Shown here one piece after another: positions 7,469 to 14,151 of a stretch of DNA of 14,760 nucleotides. Each line of letters starts with the position of its first letter. Positions within the stretch are counted from its first letter, which is position 1. This DNA is from Flavobacteriales bacterium UBA958 (GTDB taxonomy: Bacteria > Bacteroidota > Bacteroidia > Flavobacteriales_D > Crocinitomicaceae). The DNA is taken from the NCBI GenBank assembly GCA_002293045.1, contig DBCM01000151.1, positions 1-14,760 of the forward strand, given 5' to 3'. The position numbers were made by a program, and so were the translations under genes. Under the pieces are notes generated by a model. It was not told the DNA's origin. It searched no databases and worked only from the letters and a program-made list of their open reading frames with translations.

Positions 7469-8231
7469 TCACTTTTACAGTGAGGAAACAATACGCGGGA
7501 CGTCCTTCCGGATCTTTCTTGTATTTGACTTGTCGAATCACCTGTCGAATGACATCATTGATGATCGTTTGGTCCGTTGTAGTGGTTTTGCTTTTAATAC
7601 ACACTGCGGTAGAAACGGCGCCGTCTCCGGAAACTGTTAGTTTTAAATGGATTTTTAAATCTACATCCGTATTATACTTTGGAAGAAGCGGGTCATTGAT
7701 GCGAATTCTTGATTTTCCATCGCCAAATCCATCGCCTTCTCCGTCGCCTTCTCCGCCAGTACCCTTTCCATTTCCATCGAATGGACCATTTCCACCGCCG
7801 TGGCCGCCACCATTTCCGCCATCCCCAAAGGGGTTGTTTGCTCGGTTCGGTGAACTGGAAGGATTGGTTGGATTGTTACCAACGGAATGGTTGGAGTTTC
7901 CCTGTTGTATGGGTTCATTTCCGCGGTCAGTTACCGTTCGTTCTGTTTGTTCCATCGGTTCAGTGCGCTCGTCCATGGATGGTGTACCCCCACCTTTAGC
8001 AGAGCCCCCATCAGCAATAAACAATTCCTCCAATGGAATTTCATCTAAAATCTCGTCTTGAACCATTAAATGATTTACCAAGGGCGGGTTGGAGGGTTTT
8101 AGCTTGGAAAGAAAAAGCAAGGAGCATAAACAAAGCGCTAAAATACTTGCGCTGGAGAGCATAGCACTAAGCCTTTTTTCTTTGGGAAGGCTGTCGATGT
8201 TCCAATATAAGGCGGATGTATTTGTTGTCAT
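7458..8231 (-). CDS. TonB-like periplasmic energy-transducer protein with Gly/Asp-rich linker
   Basis: This 257-residue protein has a short cytoplasmic N-terminus, one membrane segment (about residues 22-42), a long low-complexity periplasmic linker, and a C-terminal domain (about 180-257) whose pattern resembles the TonB C-terminal fold. TonB proteins carry inner-membrane proton-motive energy to outer-membrane receptors, normally with ExbB and ExbD. The linker is unusual: instead of Pro/Lys/Glu repeats it has Gly, Asp and Asn, with a dense Gly tract at residues 134-172 (DNA 7716-7832). Two cysteines in the C-terminal domain (Cys211 and Cys248) could form a disulfide in the periplasm. From memory, a TonB-family gene directly before folC is common in Flavobacteriales, usually with exbB/exbD upstream; here the upstream gene is an antiporter. 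The family call is moderate: the terminal domain is divergent. Confidence 0.65.
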   Translation of the reverse strand: MTTNTSALYWNIDSLPKEKRLSAMLSSASILALCLCSLLFLSKLKPSNPPLVNHLMVQDEILDEIPLEELFIADGGSAKGGGTPSMDERTEPMEQTERTVTDRGNEPIQQGNSNHSVGNNPTNPSSSPNRANNPFGDGGNGGGHGGGNGPFDGNGKGTGGEGDGEGDGFGDGKSRIRINDPLLPKYNTDVDLKIHLKLTVSGDGAVSTAVCIKSKTTTTDQTIINDVIRQVIRQVKYKKDPEGRPAYCFLTVKVNAQ

Positions 8232-8262
8232 GGTGACTTATATCGATTTTTCTTTTAAAATG

Positions 8263-9612
8263 TTACATAAAACCTAACATAAAAACATACCCAATAATAT
8301 ATCCTAAAAAGGCCAACGGAGCAATGTGTTTAAGATACCATCCGAAACTGATTTTTTCCAAACCCATAGCCACGACTCCGGCGGCTGATCCAATGATTAA
8401 AATTGAGCCGCCTGTTCCCGCAGTGTAAGCCAATAAATGCCATGTTTCATGGTCCATTGGATAGGAAAACATACCCATGGCACCAGCGACAAGTGGAACG
8501 TTGTCAATGACGGCTGAGGCGACTCCAAGAATCCCCATAAAGAGCTGTGTTGAAATCCCTGCTTCTTGTACGCTTTGTCCTAAATTGAAAATAAAGCCAA
8601 TAGATTCCAACGCGGCAACGGTAAGTAAAATTCCTAAGAAAAATAAAATGGTAGGCAATTCTACCTTTTGAAGCGATTTCATAGTTGGGCTCTGAGGAGA
8701 AAGGTCAGATTCAACTTCGGTCATTGCAAAATTCCGCTTGGTTTTTATTTCCGCGTATAGCGCGAATAAACACAACGCGAGTAACATGCCCATGTAAGGA
8801 GGTAAATGAAATACGGATTTAAGCAGCGGAACCATCAAGAACAAAGCAAGACCAAGCAACAACTCGGTTCTTCCCTCCTTTGAATCGATGGAGATGCTTC
8901 GACTTACGTTGCCTTTGAACGCGGGGAGGTAGCGAGCAATGAGAAGGGGCGTTATAATACACAATAAGGAGGGGATAAAGGTACGTAGGATGAGAGGGGT
9001 GGTACTGATCTTATGTCCTATCCACAGCATTGTTGTGGTCACATCACCAATCGGAGACCAAGCGCCACCCGCATTTGCGGCTAACACAATAAAACCCGCA
9101 TACCAAATGCGGTCTTCCGGGGCATCAATAATTTTTCGGTAAATCGCAATCATCACGAGCGTAGCAGTGAGGTTATCGATTACAGCGGAAAGAAAAAATG
9201 CGAACGTGCAAAGGAGCACTAGTAAGTTCCATTTCTTCTTCGCTTTAAATAACACCTGTACGGCATCAAACCCCTTGAAATGATCAATCAATTCAACCAA
9301 GGTCATTGCCCCAATCAGAAAAACTACAATTTCGGCCGTTTTACTCAGGTGATGTTGCAGGGCGGTATTAATGAGTTCTGTTTTTTCTGCGGTATTGCCA
9401 ACGAAATCAGGGACAAATCCAAGCTTCGATAATAATAATTCTGCAGAACTAGGGTCAAGCCATTGCGCAATCAAGTTCGGAAAAACAAAAATGAGTCCCC
9501 AAGAAAGTACCATCATCAAGATGGCGGGAATCATCTTGTCGATCCGATGCCAATGTTCGGTGGAGATAAATACGTATCCAATGATGAAGATGAATAGTAT
9601 GTAGCCTGTCAT
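8263..9612 (-). CDS. nhaD: NhaD-type Na+/H+ antiporter
   Basis: This 449-residue polytopic membrane protein exchanges sodium (and probably lithium) for protons, exporting Na+ at neutral to alkaline pH. It belongs to the ion-transporter superfamily with an inverted internal repeat: VIDNLTAT (144-151) in the first half is echoed by VIDNVPLVA (368-376) in the second. Other conserved parts are AANAGGAWSPIGDVTTTMLW (178-197) and TGGSILIIGSAAG (400-412). Roughly 11-13 hydrophobic segments can be counted. The ATG at 9612 overlaps the stop of the upstream dehydrogenase gene as TAATG, so the two are likely translationally coupled. A gap of 31 bp with no clear promoter separates it from the TonB-like gene, so read-through is expected. 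Confidence 0.92.
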   Translation of the reverse strand: MTGYILFIFIIGYVFISTEHWHRIDKMIPAILMMVLSWGLIFVFPNLIAQWLDPSSAELLLSKLGFVPDFVGNTAEKTELINTALQHHLSKTAEIVVFLIGAMTLVELIDHFKGFDAVQVLFKAKKKWNLLVLLCTFAFFLSAVIDNLTATLVMIAIYRKIIDAPEDRIWYAGFIVLAANAGGAWSPIGDVTTTMLWIGHKISTTPLILRTFIPSLLCIITPLLIARYLPAFKGNVSRSISIDSKEGRTELLLGLALFLMVPLLKSVFHLPPYMGMLLALCLFALYAEIKTKRNFAMTEVESDLSPQSPTMKSLQKVELPTILFFLGILLTVAALESIGFIFNLGQSVQEAGISTQLFMGILGVASAVIDNVPLVAGAMGMFSYPMDHETWHLLAYTAGTGGSILIIGSAAGVVAMGLEKISFGWYLKHIAPLAFLGYIIGYVFMLGFM

Positions 9613-10844
9613 TATGGAGCAAGTTGTGTAAGCGCAATTTCAAAGGCTGATTTTGCCAAATGTTTGGTAGATGCATTCTCTGCATGTACATTTTTCAAGG
9701 CGTTGGCAATGGTTTGTTCCGTATCGTTAAAGATCAGCATCTCGTCGATTTCTTCTAGGTCGTTGCTCATTAAATAGGCAAACACCCGTGCCATTCCGCA
9801 ATTTGCAATAAAATCCGGAATTAATGCAAGGTGCTCATCGGCATATCCTGCGGTAGGTCCAAAGAAAATCTCAGGATCAGCAAAGGGAACATTCGCACCG
9901 GATGAAATGACAGAAACACCCGCGTTAATTAACCGTTCTAATTGATTTTGATTCAACATCCTACTTCCCGCACAAGGCACAAATACATCCGCTTCAAGGT
10001 CCCAGATCTGTTCATTAATTGCTTCGTACGATAGCAAGTTCGGATGCGCTAAGGCATTGCCGTTTTTGTTTAAAAACAATTCACGCACTTCCTCAAAAGA
10101 AAACCCATCAGGGTTAATTAATCCGCCAACCCGGTCGATGATCCCAACAATTTTCGCTCCTTTTTGAGCTAAATAAAAGGCGGCTGCTGAACCCACATTC
10201 CCCCAACCTTGGATAAGGATTTTTTTCCCATGCAGTGTACCTCCCCAAATGTTATAGTATTGTTCAATCGAAACGCAAACACCAAACCCTGTAATCATGT
10301 CAGCCACCAAGTATTTTTTTGATACATCCGGACTAAATAACGCGGATGAAAGCACCTGTGATACCCCTTTTTGTAACTGTCCAATGCGATGGATTTTTTG
10401 GTCGGCATTCGGTTGGAAATGTCCGTTAAATACCCCTTCTTGCGGATGCCAAACCCCATTTGCTTCGGTAATCGGGATAACTTCGTGAATCTCATCAACG
10501 TTTAAATCTCCACCGGTCCCGTAATAGGTTTTTAATAAGGGAGCAACGGCAGCAAACCAACGCTTGAGTACGCCTTCTTTTCGTGGGTCGTTGGGGTCAA
10601 AATTGATTCCTGATTTAGCTCCTCCAATGGCTGGACCAGCCACGGTGAATTTAACTTCCATGGTTTTCGCTAGCGATTCAACTTCGCGCTTGTCGAGTCC
10701 AACACGCATTCGAGTTCCGCCACCCGCCGCACCGCCGCGTAGGCTGTTAATTACTACCCATCCTTCCGCTTCTGTTTCTGCATCCTTCCATTCAAATACG
10801 ATTTCAGGGCGCTTATTCTCAAATTTCTTTAGTAATTCTATCAT
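9612..10844 (-). CDS. Glu/Leu/Phe/Val family amino-acid dehydrogenase
   Basis: Enzymes of this family oxidatively deaminate an amino acid to its 2-oxo acid with NAD(P)+. The 410-residue product has the substrate-site Gly cluster LRGGAAGGGTRMR (35-47). Two lysines 12 residues apart, Lys65 in EVKFTVAGP and Lys77 in IGGAKSGI, have the spacing of the substrate and catalytic lysines in leucine and glutamate dehydrogenases. The likely catalytic Asp is Asp113 in GTGGDLNVDE, and the Rossmann motif is GWGNVGS (213-219). Substrate choice is uncertain: length is near that of glutamate dehydrogenase, but the sequence belongs to a distinctive Bacteroidota subgroup. The ATG at 10844 is chosen over an in-frame TTG at 10865, which falls in the promoter box. 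It is the first gene of the unit that continues with nhaD, the TonB-like gene and folC. Confidence 0.92.
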   Translation of the reverse strand: MIELLKKFENKRPEIVFEWKDAETEAEGWVVINSLRGGAAGGGTRMRVGLDKREVESLAKTMEVKFTVAGPAIGGAKSGINFDPNDPRKEGVLKRWFAAVAPLLKTYYGTGGDLNVDEIHEVIPITEANGVWHPQEGVFNGHFQPNADQKIHRIGQLQKGVSQVLSSALFSPDVSKKYLVADMITGFGVCVSIEQYYNIWGGTLHGKKILIQGWGNVGSAAAFYLAQKGAKIVGIIDRVGGLINPDGFSFEEVRELFLNKNGNALAHPNLLSYEAINEQIWDLEADVFVPCAGSRMLNQNQLERLINAGVSVISSGANVPFADPEIFFGPTAGYADEHLALIPDFIANCGMARVFAYLMSNDLEEIDEMLIFNDTEQTIANALKNVHAENASTKHLAKSAFEIALTQLAP

Positions 10845-10862
10845 GTGTGTTTTTGCAAGGTT

Positions 10863-10870
10863 CAAAAATA
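10863..10870 (-). promoter_or_regulatory. Promoter -7 element for the dehydrogenase-nhaD-tonB-folC unit
   Basis: The minus strand reads TATTTTTG, a full match to TAnnTTTG, 18 bp upstream of the ATG at 10844, which predicts a short leader of about 13 nt. It lies in the 94-bp gap after anmK. Two ACATGT hexamers (10881-10886 and 10899-10904) lie just upstream. Confidence 0.55.
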
Positions 10871-10938
10871 CCTTGATATTACATGTAAAAAGCCCAAGAC
10901 ATGTTAATTTTCTCCAAGTTTCAATGTGAATAAACTAC

Positions 10939-12009
10939 TTATCGGGGGTAATGCAGCGCACCGCCGCAGACATTTTCGCTCGCTCCTGTAACTGAGGCTA
11001 GGGAATTAAATGTTTGGTTTAAAAATCGAAAACCAAGGAATGCAAAGATGATCGCTTCTTTAAAATGTACGATTTCAGCGCTTGGAATAATGACTTCACC
11101 TGAATATGTCGACTTCAGCTGACTAATTAACGCAGTATTCAATGCACCCCCTCCCGTAAGGTAAGCACGCTTCAAGTCATGTTTTTCTAATACCGCGGCC
11201 AGTTGATGCGCAATATGTTCATTGATGGTGGCAATCGCTACCGCGGGTTCAATATCGGATGGGATACAGGGGTAAAATGTGGAATCTAACCATTCTGTGC
11301 CTAGCGATTTTGGACCGTCTAGCGTGTAATATGGCAACTGATTCAGGGAATAAAGCACTTCCGGATCCGCCTCGTGGGCAGAAGCAATCTCTCCGCCCGC
11401 ATCGTATTCTAATCCGAGTTTCCGGGCAAAGGCATTCATGGGAAGGTTTCCTGGGCATACATCAAAGGCCAAGGTACGTTCATCCATGTTATAGCTGATG
11501 TTGGCAAAGCCTCCGATATTAATAAATGCATCCGCATGTGCTCCAAATAAGAGTTGGTCACCAATTGGAACCAAGGGTGCGCCCTGACCGCCGGCTGCTA
11601 CATCCAAGGACCTAAAATCATTAATGACGGGCAATCCGCTATGGAAGGCGAGGGTAGAACCGCATCCCAATTGAACAGTATATCCGTCCTCGGGTTGGTG
11701 AAAAATGGTTTGACCATGCGAGGCGATAGCATCGATGCGAGTTTTGTCTAAGCCATATTTTTGAATGAATGCATTCACGGCATCGGCATAAAACCGACCC
11801 AATGCTTGATTAAGTTTAAAGACAGCGCGCGGGGCGAGCATTTCAATGTGTAATAAGTCCTCTTTAATGTCAGTTGGAAGTGAAACGGTTTCTGCTGCTT
11901 CCAGTGTAAATGTTAAGGAATCTTCAGGTCCTGAAAAATGAACACATGCGATGTCCAGCCCGTCTAAGGAGGTGCCAGACATGAGACCAATTAATCTTTT
12001 TTCCTGCAC
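10939..12009 (-). CDS. anmK: Anhydro-N-acetylmuramic acid kinase
   Basis: AnmK cleaves and phosphorylates 1,6-anhydro-MurNAc released during peptidoglycan turnover, giving MurNAc-6-phosphate for recycling. The 356-residue protein has the ASKHA-type ATP motif GLMSGTSLDGLD (8-19), ASHGQTIFHQP, and NDFRSLDVAAGGQGAPLVP, which contains the catalytic Asp. It also has INIGGFANIS, DVCPGN and the C-terminal LTGGGALN typical of the family. The start is the GTG at 12009: it places the ATP motif at residue 8 as expected, and the first in-frame ATG is inside that motif. An in-frame TTG at 12063 would add 18 residues unlike the family. The gene is divergent from the acyl-CoA dehydrogenase. Confidence 0.94.
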   Translation of the reverse strand: MQEKRLIGLMSGTSLDGLDIACVHFSGPEDSLTFTLEAAETVSLPTDIKEDLLHIEMLAPRAVFKLNQALGRFYADAVNAFIQKYGLDKTRIDAIASHGQTIFHQPEDGYTVQLGCGSTLAFHSGLPVINDFRSLDVAAGGQGAPLVPIGDQLLFGAHADAFINIGGFANISYNMDERTLAFDVCPGNLPMNAFARKLGLEYDAGGEIASAHEADPEVLYSLNQLPYYTLDGPKSLGTEWLDSTFYPCIPSDIEPAVAIATINEHIAHQLAAVLEKHDLKRAYLTGGGALNTALISQLKSTYSGEVIIPSAEIVHFKEAIIFAFLGFRFLNQTFNSLASVTGASENVCGGALHYPR

Positions 12010-12028
12010 GTGATTCGAATTAATGAAT

Positions 12029-12036
12029 AGAAAATA
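12029..12036 (-). promoter_or_regulatory. Possible -7 promoter element for anmK
   Basis: The minus strand reads TATTTTCT, 6 of 8 matches to TAnnTTTG, about 20 bp before the GTG start. An alternative TAATTTTA box (12048-12055, 7 of 8) lies further up. Neither has a clear -33 partner, so this is only a candidate. Confidence 0.25.
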
Positions 12037-12039
12037 GCT

Positions 12040-12047
12040 TATTTTTG
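12040..12047 (+). promoter_or_regulatory. Promoter -7 element for the acyl-CoA dehydrogenase gene
   Basis: The plus strand reads TATTTTTG, a full match to TAnnTTTG and identical to the box before the amino-acid dehydrogenase. It is 27 bp upstream of the ATG at 12075, predicting a leader of about 20 nt. No convincing -33 is seen. Confidence 0.55.
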
Positions 12048-12074
12048 TAAAATTAAAAATCAAAACTACATCAC

Positions 12075-13217
12075 ATGCATTTTGAACTAACCGAAGAGCA
12101 TTTAGCCGTTAAAGAAGCAGCAAGAGATTTTGCACAAAACGTACTTAAACCCGGTGTAATCGATAGAGATAATCAGCAGAGATTTCCGGCAGAAGAGATT
12201 AAGCAATTGGGTGAATTGGGCTTCATGGGAATGATGGTTGATCCAAAGTACGGGGGGTCAGGAATGGATACCTTGTCTTATGTCCTAGCCATGGAAGAAA
12301 TTTCGAAAGTAGATGCGTCTACTTCGGTGTGTATGTCGGTTAATAATTCCCTGGTGTGTTGGGGTATTGAGCAATATGGAACAGAAGAGCAAAAGCAAAA
12401 ATATTTAGTTCCGTTGGCCAAGGGTGAGAAAATTGGGGCCTTCTGCTTGTCAGAGCCTGAAGCGGGATCCGATGCTACGTCGCAACGCACTACAGCAATT
12501 GATCACGGTGATTATTATTTACTAAATGGAACCAAAAACTGGATTACCAACGGGTCATCGGCTTCTATTTATTTGGTCGTAGCACAAACCAACGTAGAAT
12601 TAGGTCACAAAGGAATTAATGTCTTTATTCTTGAGCGAGGCATGGAAGGATTTATTGTGGGAGCGAAAGAAGATAAACTCGGAATTCGCGGAAGCGATAC
12701 CCACACCTTATTGTTTAACGATGTTAAAGTACCAAAGGAAAATCGCATTGGTGAGGATGGCTTTGGATTTAAGTTTGCCATGAAAGTATTGAGTGGTGGA
12801 CGGATCGGAATTGCTGCACAAGCCTTAGGTATTGCTGCGGGCGGACTCGAATTGTCTGTGGCATACTCGAAAGAACGCAAAGCCTTCGGAAAAGAAATTT
12901 ACAAGCATCAAGCCATTGCCTTTAAAATTGCCGATATGGCAACGGAGGTTGAGGCAGCTCGCATGTTGGTGTACAAATCTGCGGTAGATAAAGACCAAGG
13001 AAGAAATTACGACCAATCGAGTGCTATGGCTAAATTGTATGCCTCCAAAGTAGCGATGGAACAAACCGTAGAAGCGGTACAAATCCACGGCGGCTACGGA
13101 TTCGTGAAAGAATATCACGTAGAGCGCTTAATGCGTGATGCAAAAATCACCCAGATTTACGAAGGAACCTCAGAGGTACAGAAAATCGTAATTTCGCGAG
13201 GGGTGTTGAATGGGTAA
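12075..13217 (+). CDS. Acyl-CoA dehydrogenase (short/medium-chain type)
   Basis: This FAD enzyme catalyses the first step of acyl-CoA beta-oxidation or branched-chain acyl-CoA breakdown, passing electrons to electron-transfer flavoprotein. The 380-residue length is that of soluble short/medium-chain members. The N-terminal helical domain starts FELTEEHLAVKEAARDFA. The FAD-binding middle domain has FCLSEPEAGSDA (about 118-129) and the segment LNGTKNWITNG. The C-terminal helical domain has RKAFGKEIYKHQAIAFKIADM, QIHGGYGF, and the catalytic base Glu363 in IYEGTSEVQ. Its exact chain length or branched-chain preference cannot be read. It is monocistronic: a palindromic repeat begins 12 bp after its stop. 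Confidence 0.95.
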   Translation: MHFELTEEHLAVKEAARDFAQNVLKPGVIDRDNQQRFPAEEIKQLGELGFMGMMVDPKYGGSGMDTLSYVLAMEEISKVDASTSVCMSVNNSLVCWGIEQYGTEEQKQKYLVPLAKGEKIGAFCLSEPEAGSDATSQRTTAIDHGDYYLLNGTKNWITNGSSASIYLVVAQTNVELGHKGINVFILERGMEGFIVGAKEDKLGIRGSDTHTLLFNDVKVPKENRIGEDGFGFKFAMKVLSGGRIGIAAQALGIAAGGLELSVAYSKERKAFGKEIYKHQAIAFKIADMATEVEAARMLVYKSAVDKDQGRNYDQSSAMAKLYASKVAMEQTVEAVQIHGGYGFVKEYHVERLMRDAKITQIYEGTSEVQKIVISRGVLNG

Positions 13218-13229
13218 TTAAAGTTCTGT

Positions 13230-13276
13230 GTGCGGCCCTTCGATACGTCCTTCGGACACTCAGGGACCGCACCTAG
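13230..13276. repeat. REP-like palindromic repeat, copy A (long type)
   Basis: An imperfect palindrome with basal arms GTGCGG/CCGCAC, then CCCT/AGGG, and an inner hairpin GTCC-TTC-GGAC. It begins 12 bp after the acyl-CoA dehydrogenase stop. It is nearly identical to copy B in the opposite orientation: over 13236-13276 only one base differs. Its inner end, CTAG, supplies the stop codon of the RhuM fragment. It resembles REP/BIME-type palindromes; it may act as a hairpin in the mRNA, but no U-run follows. Confidence 0.85.
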
Positions 13277-13524
13277 TCAAGGTTGTAAAACGCCATTAAA
13301 TAAGTTTTTCCATCGGAGGCAGTTGTCGCAAATTTTGCGACAACTGCCATACCATTTAACTCTTCTTTTAGGATGTTGGAAATATGTTTGCCAATGGTTT
13401 TAACATCTCTATCAAATAAAATTGCCAACTGATTTCTGTTTAACCAAACAGTTTCATTTTCCATTTTCACTTCAATCCGCTCAGTAAGGTTATCGGGGTG
13501 GTAAATGATGATCTCGTTTTTCAT
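13273..13524 (-). pseudogene. Truncated RhuM-family protein (N-terminal fragment)
   Basis: The ORF encodes 83 residues that resemble the first quarter of RhuM ('virulence protein RhuM') proteins: an opening MKNEIIIYHPDNLTERIEVK, then WLNRNQLAILFDRDVKTIGKHI (residues about 28-49, a probable winged-helix DNA-binding segment), and VVAKFATTASDGKTY. Full-length members, as I recall, have over 300 residues; here the reading frame ends right after FYNLD at a TAG that belongs to the flanking repeat A. The start ATG is intact. So the gene looks cut off by, or joined to, the repeat, and is probably a remnant. It could instead be a small expressed DNA-binding protein. RhuM function is not settled; members often sit in accessory regions. 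The fragment contains a perfect 31-bp palindrome at 13318-13348. Confidence 0.75.
13318..13348. repeat. Perfect 31-bp palindrome inside the RhuM fragment
   Basis: The 15 bases at 13318-13332 (GGCAGTTGTCGCAAA) are the exact reverse complement of 13334-13348 (TTTGCGACAACTGCC), with one central T. It covers the codons for AVVAKFATTA of the RhuM fragment. It could be a protein-binding site or a hairpin; that the palindrome is perfect is seen directly, any role is inference. Confidence 0.9.
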
Positions 13525-13546
13525 AGGTTTTGGTTGAATGCCCTTG

Positions 13547-13554
13547 AAAACGTA
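13547..13554 (-). promoter_or_regulatory. Possible -7 promoter element for the RhuM fragment
   Basis: The minus strand reads TACGTTTT, 7 of 8 matches to TAnnTTTG, 22 bp upstream of the fragment's ATG. It lies between the ATG and repeat B, so any promoter is carried inside the repeat-bounded segment. Confidence 0.25.
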
Positions 13555-13583
13555 AAGAATAAATTTTCAGTATTGTAATCATT

Positions 13584-13630
13584 CTAGGTGCGTTCCCTGA
13601 GTGTCCGAAGGACGTATCGAAGGGCGCACC
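13584..13630. repeat. REP-like palindromic repeat, copy B (long type, inverted relative to A)
   Basis: A palindrome with perfect basal arms GGTGCG (13587-13592) and CGCACC (13625-13630), then CCCT/AGGG, and the inner hairpin GTCC-GAA-GGAC. It is the inverted, almost identical partner of copy A; both carry CTAG on the side facing the RhuM fragment. Together A and B bracket a segment of about 307 bp. Confidence 0.85.
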
Positions 13631-13653
13631 CCAAAGAAATATTTTTTTTAACT

Positions 13654-13687
13654 AAAGCGGTCCCTGAGCCTGTCGAAGGGCCGCTTT
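13654..13687. repeat. REP-like palindromic repeat, copy C (short type); possible bcp terminator
   Basis: A hairpin with perfect 7-bp arms AAAGCGG (13654-13660) and CCGCTTT (13681-13687), continued by CCCT/AGGG. It shares the ends GCGGTCCCTGAG and TCGAAGGGCCGC with copy A but has a shorter middle (CCTG). It lies 11 bp beyond the bcp stop. On the minus strand the stem ends in TTTAGTT, so it may work as a weak intrinsic terminator for bcp. Confidence 0.75.
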
Positions 13688-13698
13688 AATAAATACCC

Positions 13699-14151
13699 CT
13701 ACATCCCCCTCACCACCTTCAAGGCCTCATCAATGTGCTGTGTGGCATTGAGTTGCGAATTAAAAATTCCGCGAACTACTCCGGTTTTATCGATGATGTA
13801 GGTAACGCGGCCTGGGAGCAAGCCCAAGAAGGATTTAGGAACGCCGAACAAGGTTCTTACTTCTTTTTTCTCGTCGGCTAAGAGGGGAAATGGCAACTTG
13901 TATTTAATCGCGAATTCCTTATGCGCTTTTGGTGCATCCGAGGATATGCCAATCACTTCGCAGCCGAGGTCTTGAAATACCGTGTATTGGTCCCTGAAGC
14001 TACAGGCTTCTTTGGTACATCCCGGTGTGTCGTCTTTGGGGTAGAAATATAAGACCACCGTTTTTTGTCCAATAAACTCCATGATGTCCACAGGGGTTCC
14101 GTCTTGGTTTTGTAAGGTGAATTCTGGGATTTTGTCGCCTATTTGTATCAT
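13699..14151 (-). CDS. bcp: Thioredoxin-dependent thiol peroxidase, Bcp/PrxQ type
   Basis: This peroxiredoxin reduces H2O2 and organic hydroperoxides in the cytoplasm, using thioredoxin as electron donor. The 150-residue protein has the thioredoxin-like fold motifs: PEFTLQNQDG at the start, VVLYFYPKDDTPGCTKEAC with the peroxidatic Cys45 and the resolving Cys50 five residues on (the atypical 2-Cys PrxQ layout), then FRDQY, GISSDAPKAHKEFA and LLADEKKEV. The conserved Arg of the active site is probably in PGRVTYIID. Its ATG overlaps the photolyase stop (ATGA), so the two genes are co-transcribed and likely translationally coupled. The pairing with a photolyase suggests joint defence against light and oxidative damage (inference). 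Confidence 0.96.
   Translation of the reverse strand: MIQIGDKIPEFTLQNQDGTPVDIMEFIGQKTVVLYFYPKDDTPGCTKEACSFRDQYTVFQDLGCEVIGISSDAPKAHKEFAIKYKLPFPLLADEKKEVRTLFGVPKSFLGLLPGRVTYIIDKTGVVRGIFNSQLNATQHIDEALKVVRGM

Noticed and set aside
7716..7832. Repetitive tract that might suggest a tandem-repeat or CRISPR-like array
   Set aside because: The repetition follows Gly/Asp/Asn codons in frame and has no regular repeat-spacer structure; it is a coding low-complexity linker.
7480..8061. Plus-strand ORF of 193 codons opposite the TonB-like gene
   Set aside because: It is the mirror of the Gly-rich coding tract: it reads as low-complexity Pro/Ser/Phe, matches no family, and the minus-strand frame has a membrane segment, operon overlap and a domain-like C-terminus.
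10564..10929. Plus-strand ORF of 121 codons opposite the amino-acid dehydrogenase
   Set aside because: It is antisense to the conserved N-terminal motifs of the dehydrogenase; the composition is typical of a shadow frame.
12010..12063. TTG at 12063 as the anmK start
   Set aside because: It would add 18 residues unlike the family and include the promoter region; the GTG at 12009 puts the ATP motif at the expected position.
13230..13687. CRISPR array in the repeat cluster
   Set aside because: Only three copies, in both orientations, of two lengths, separated by unequal distances, with no cas genes.
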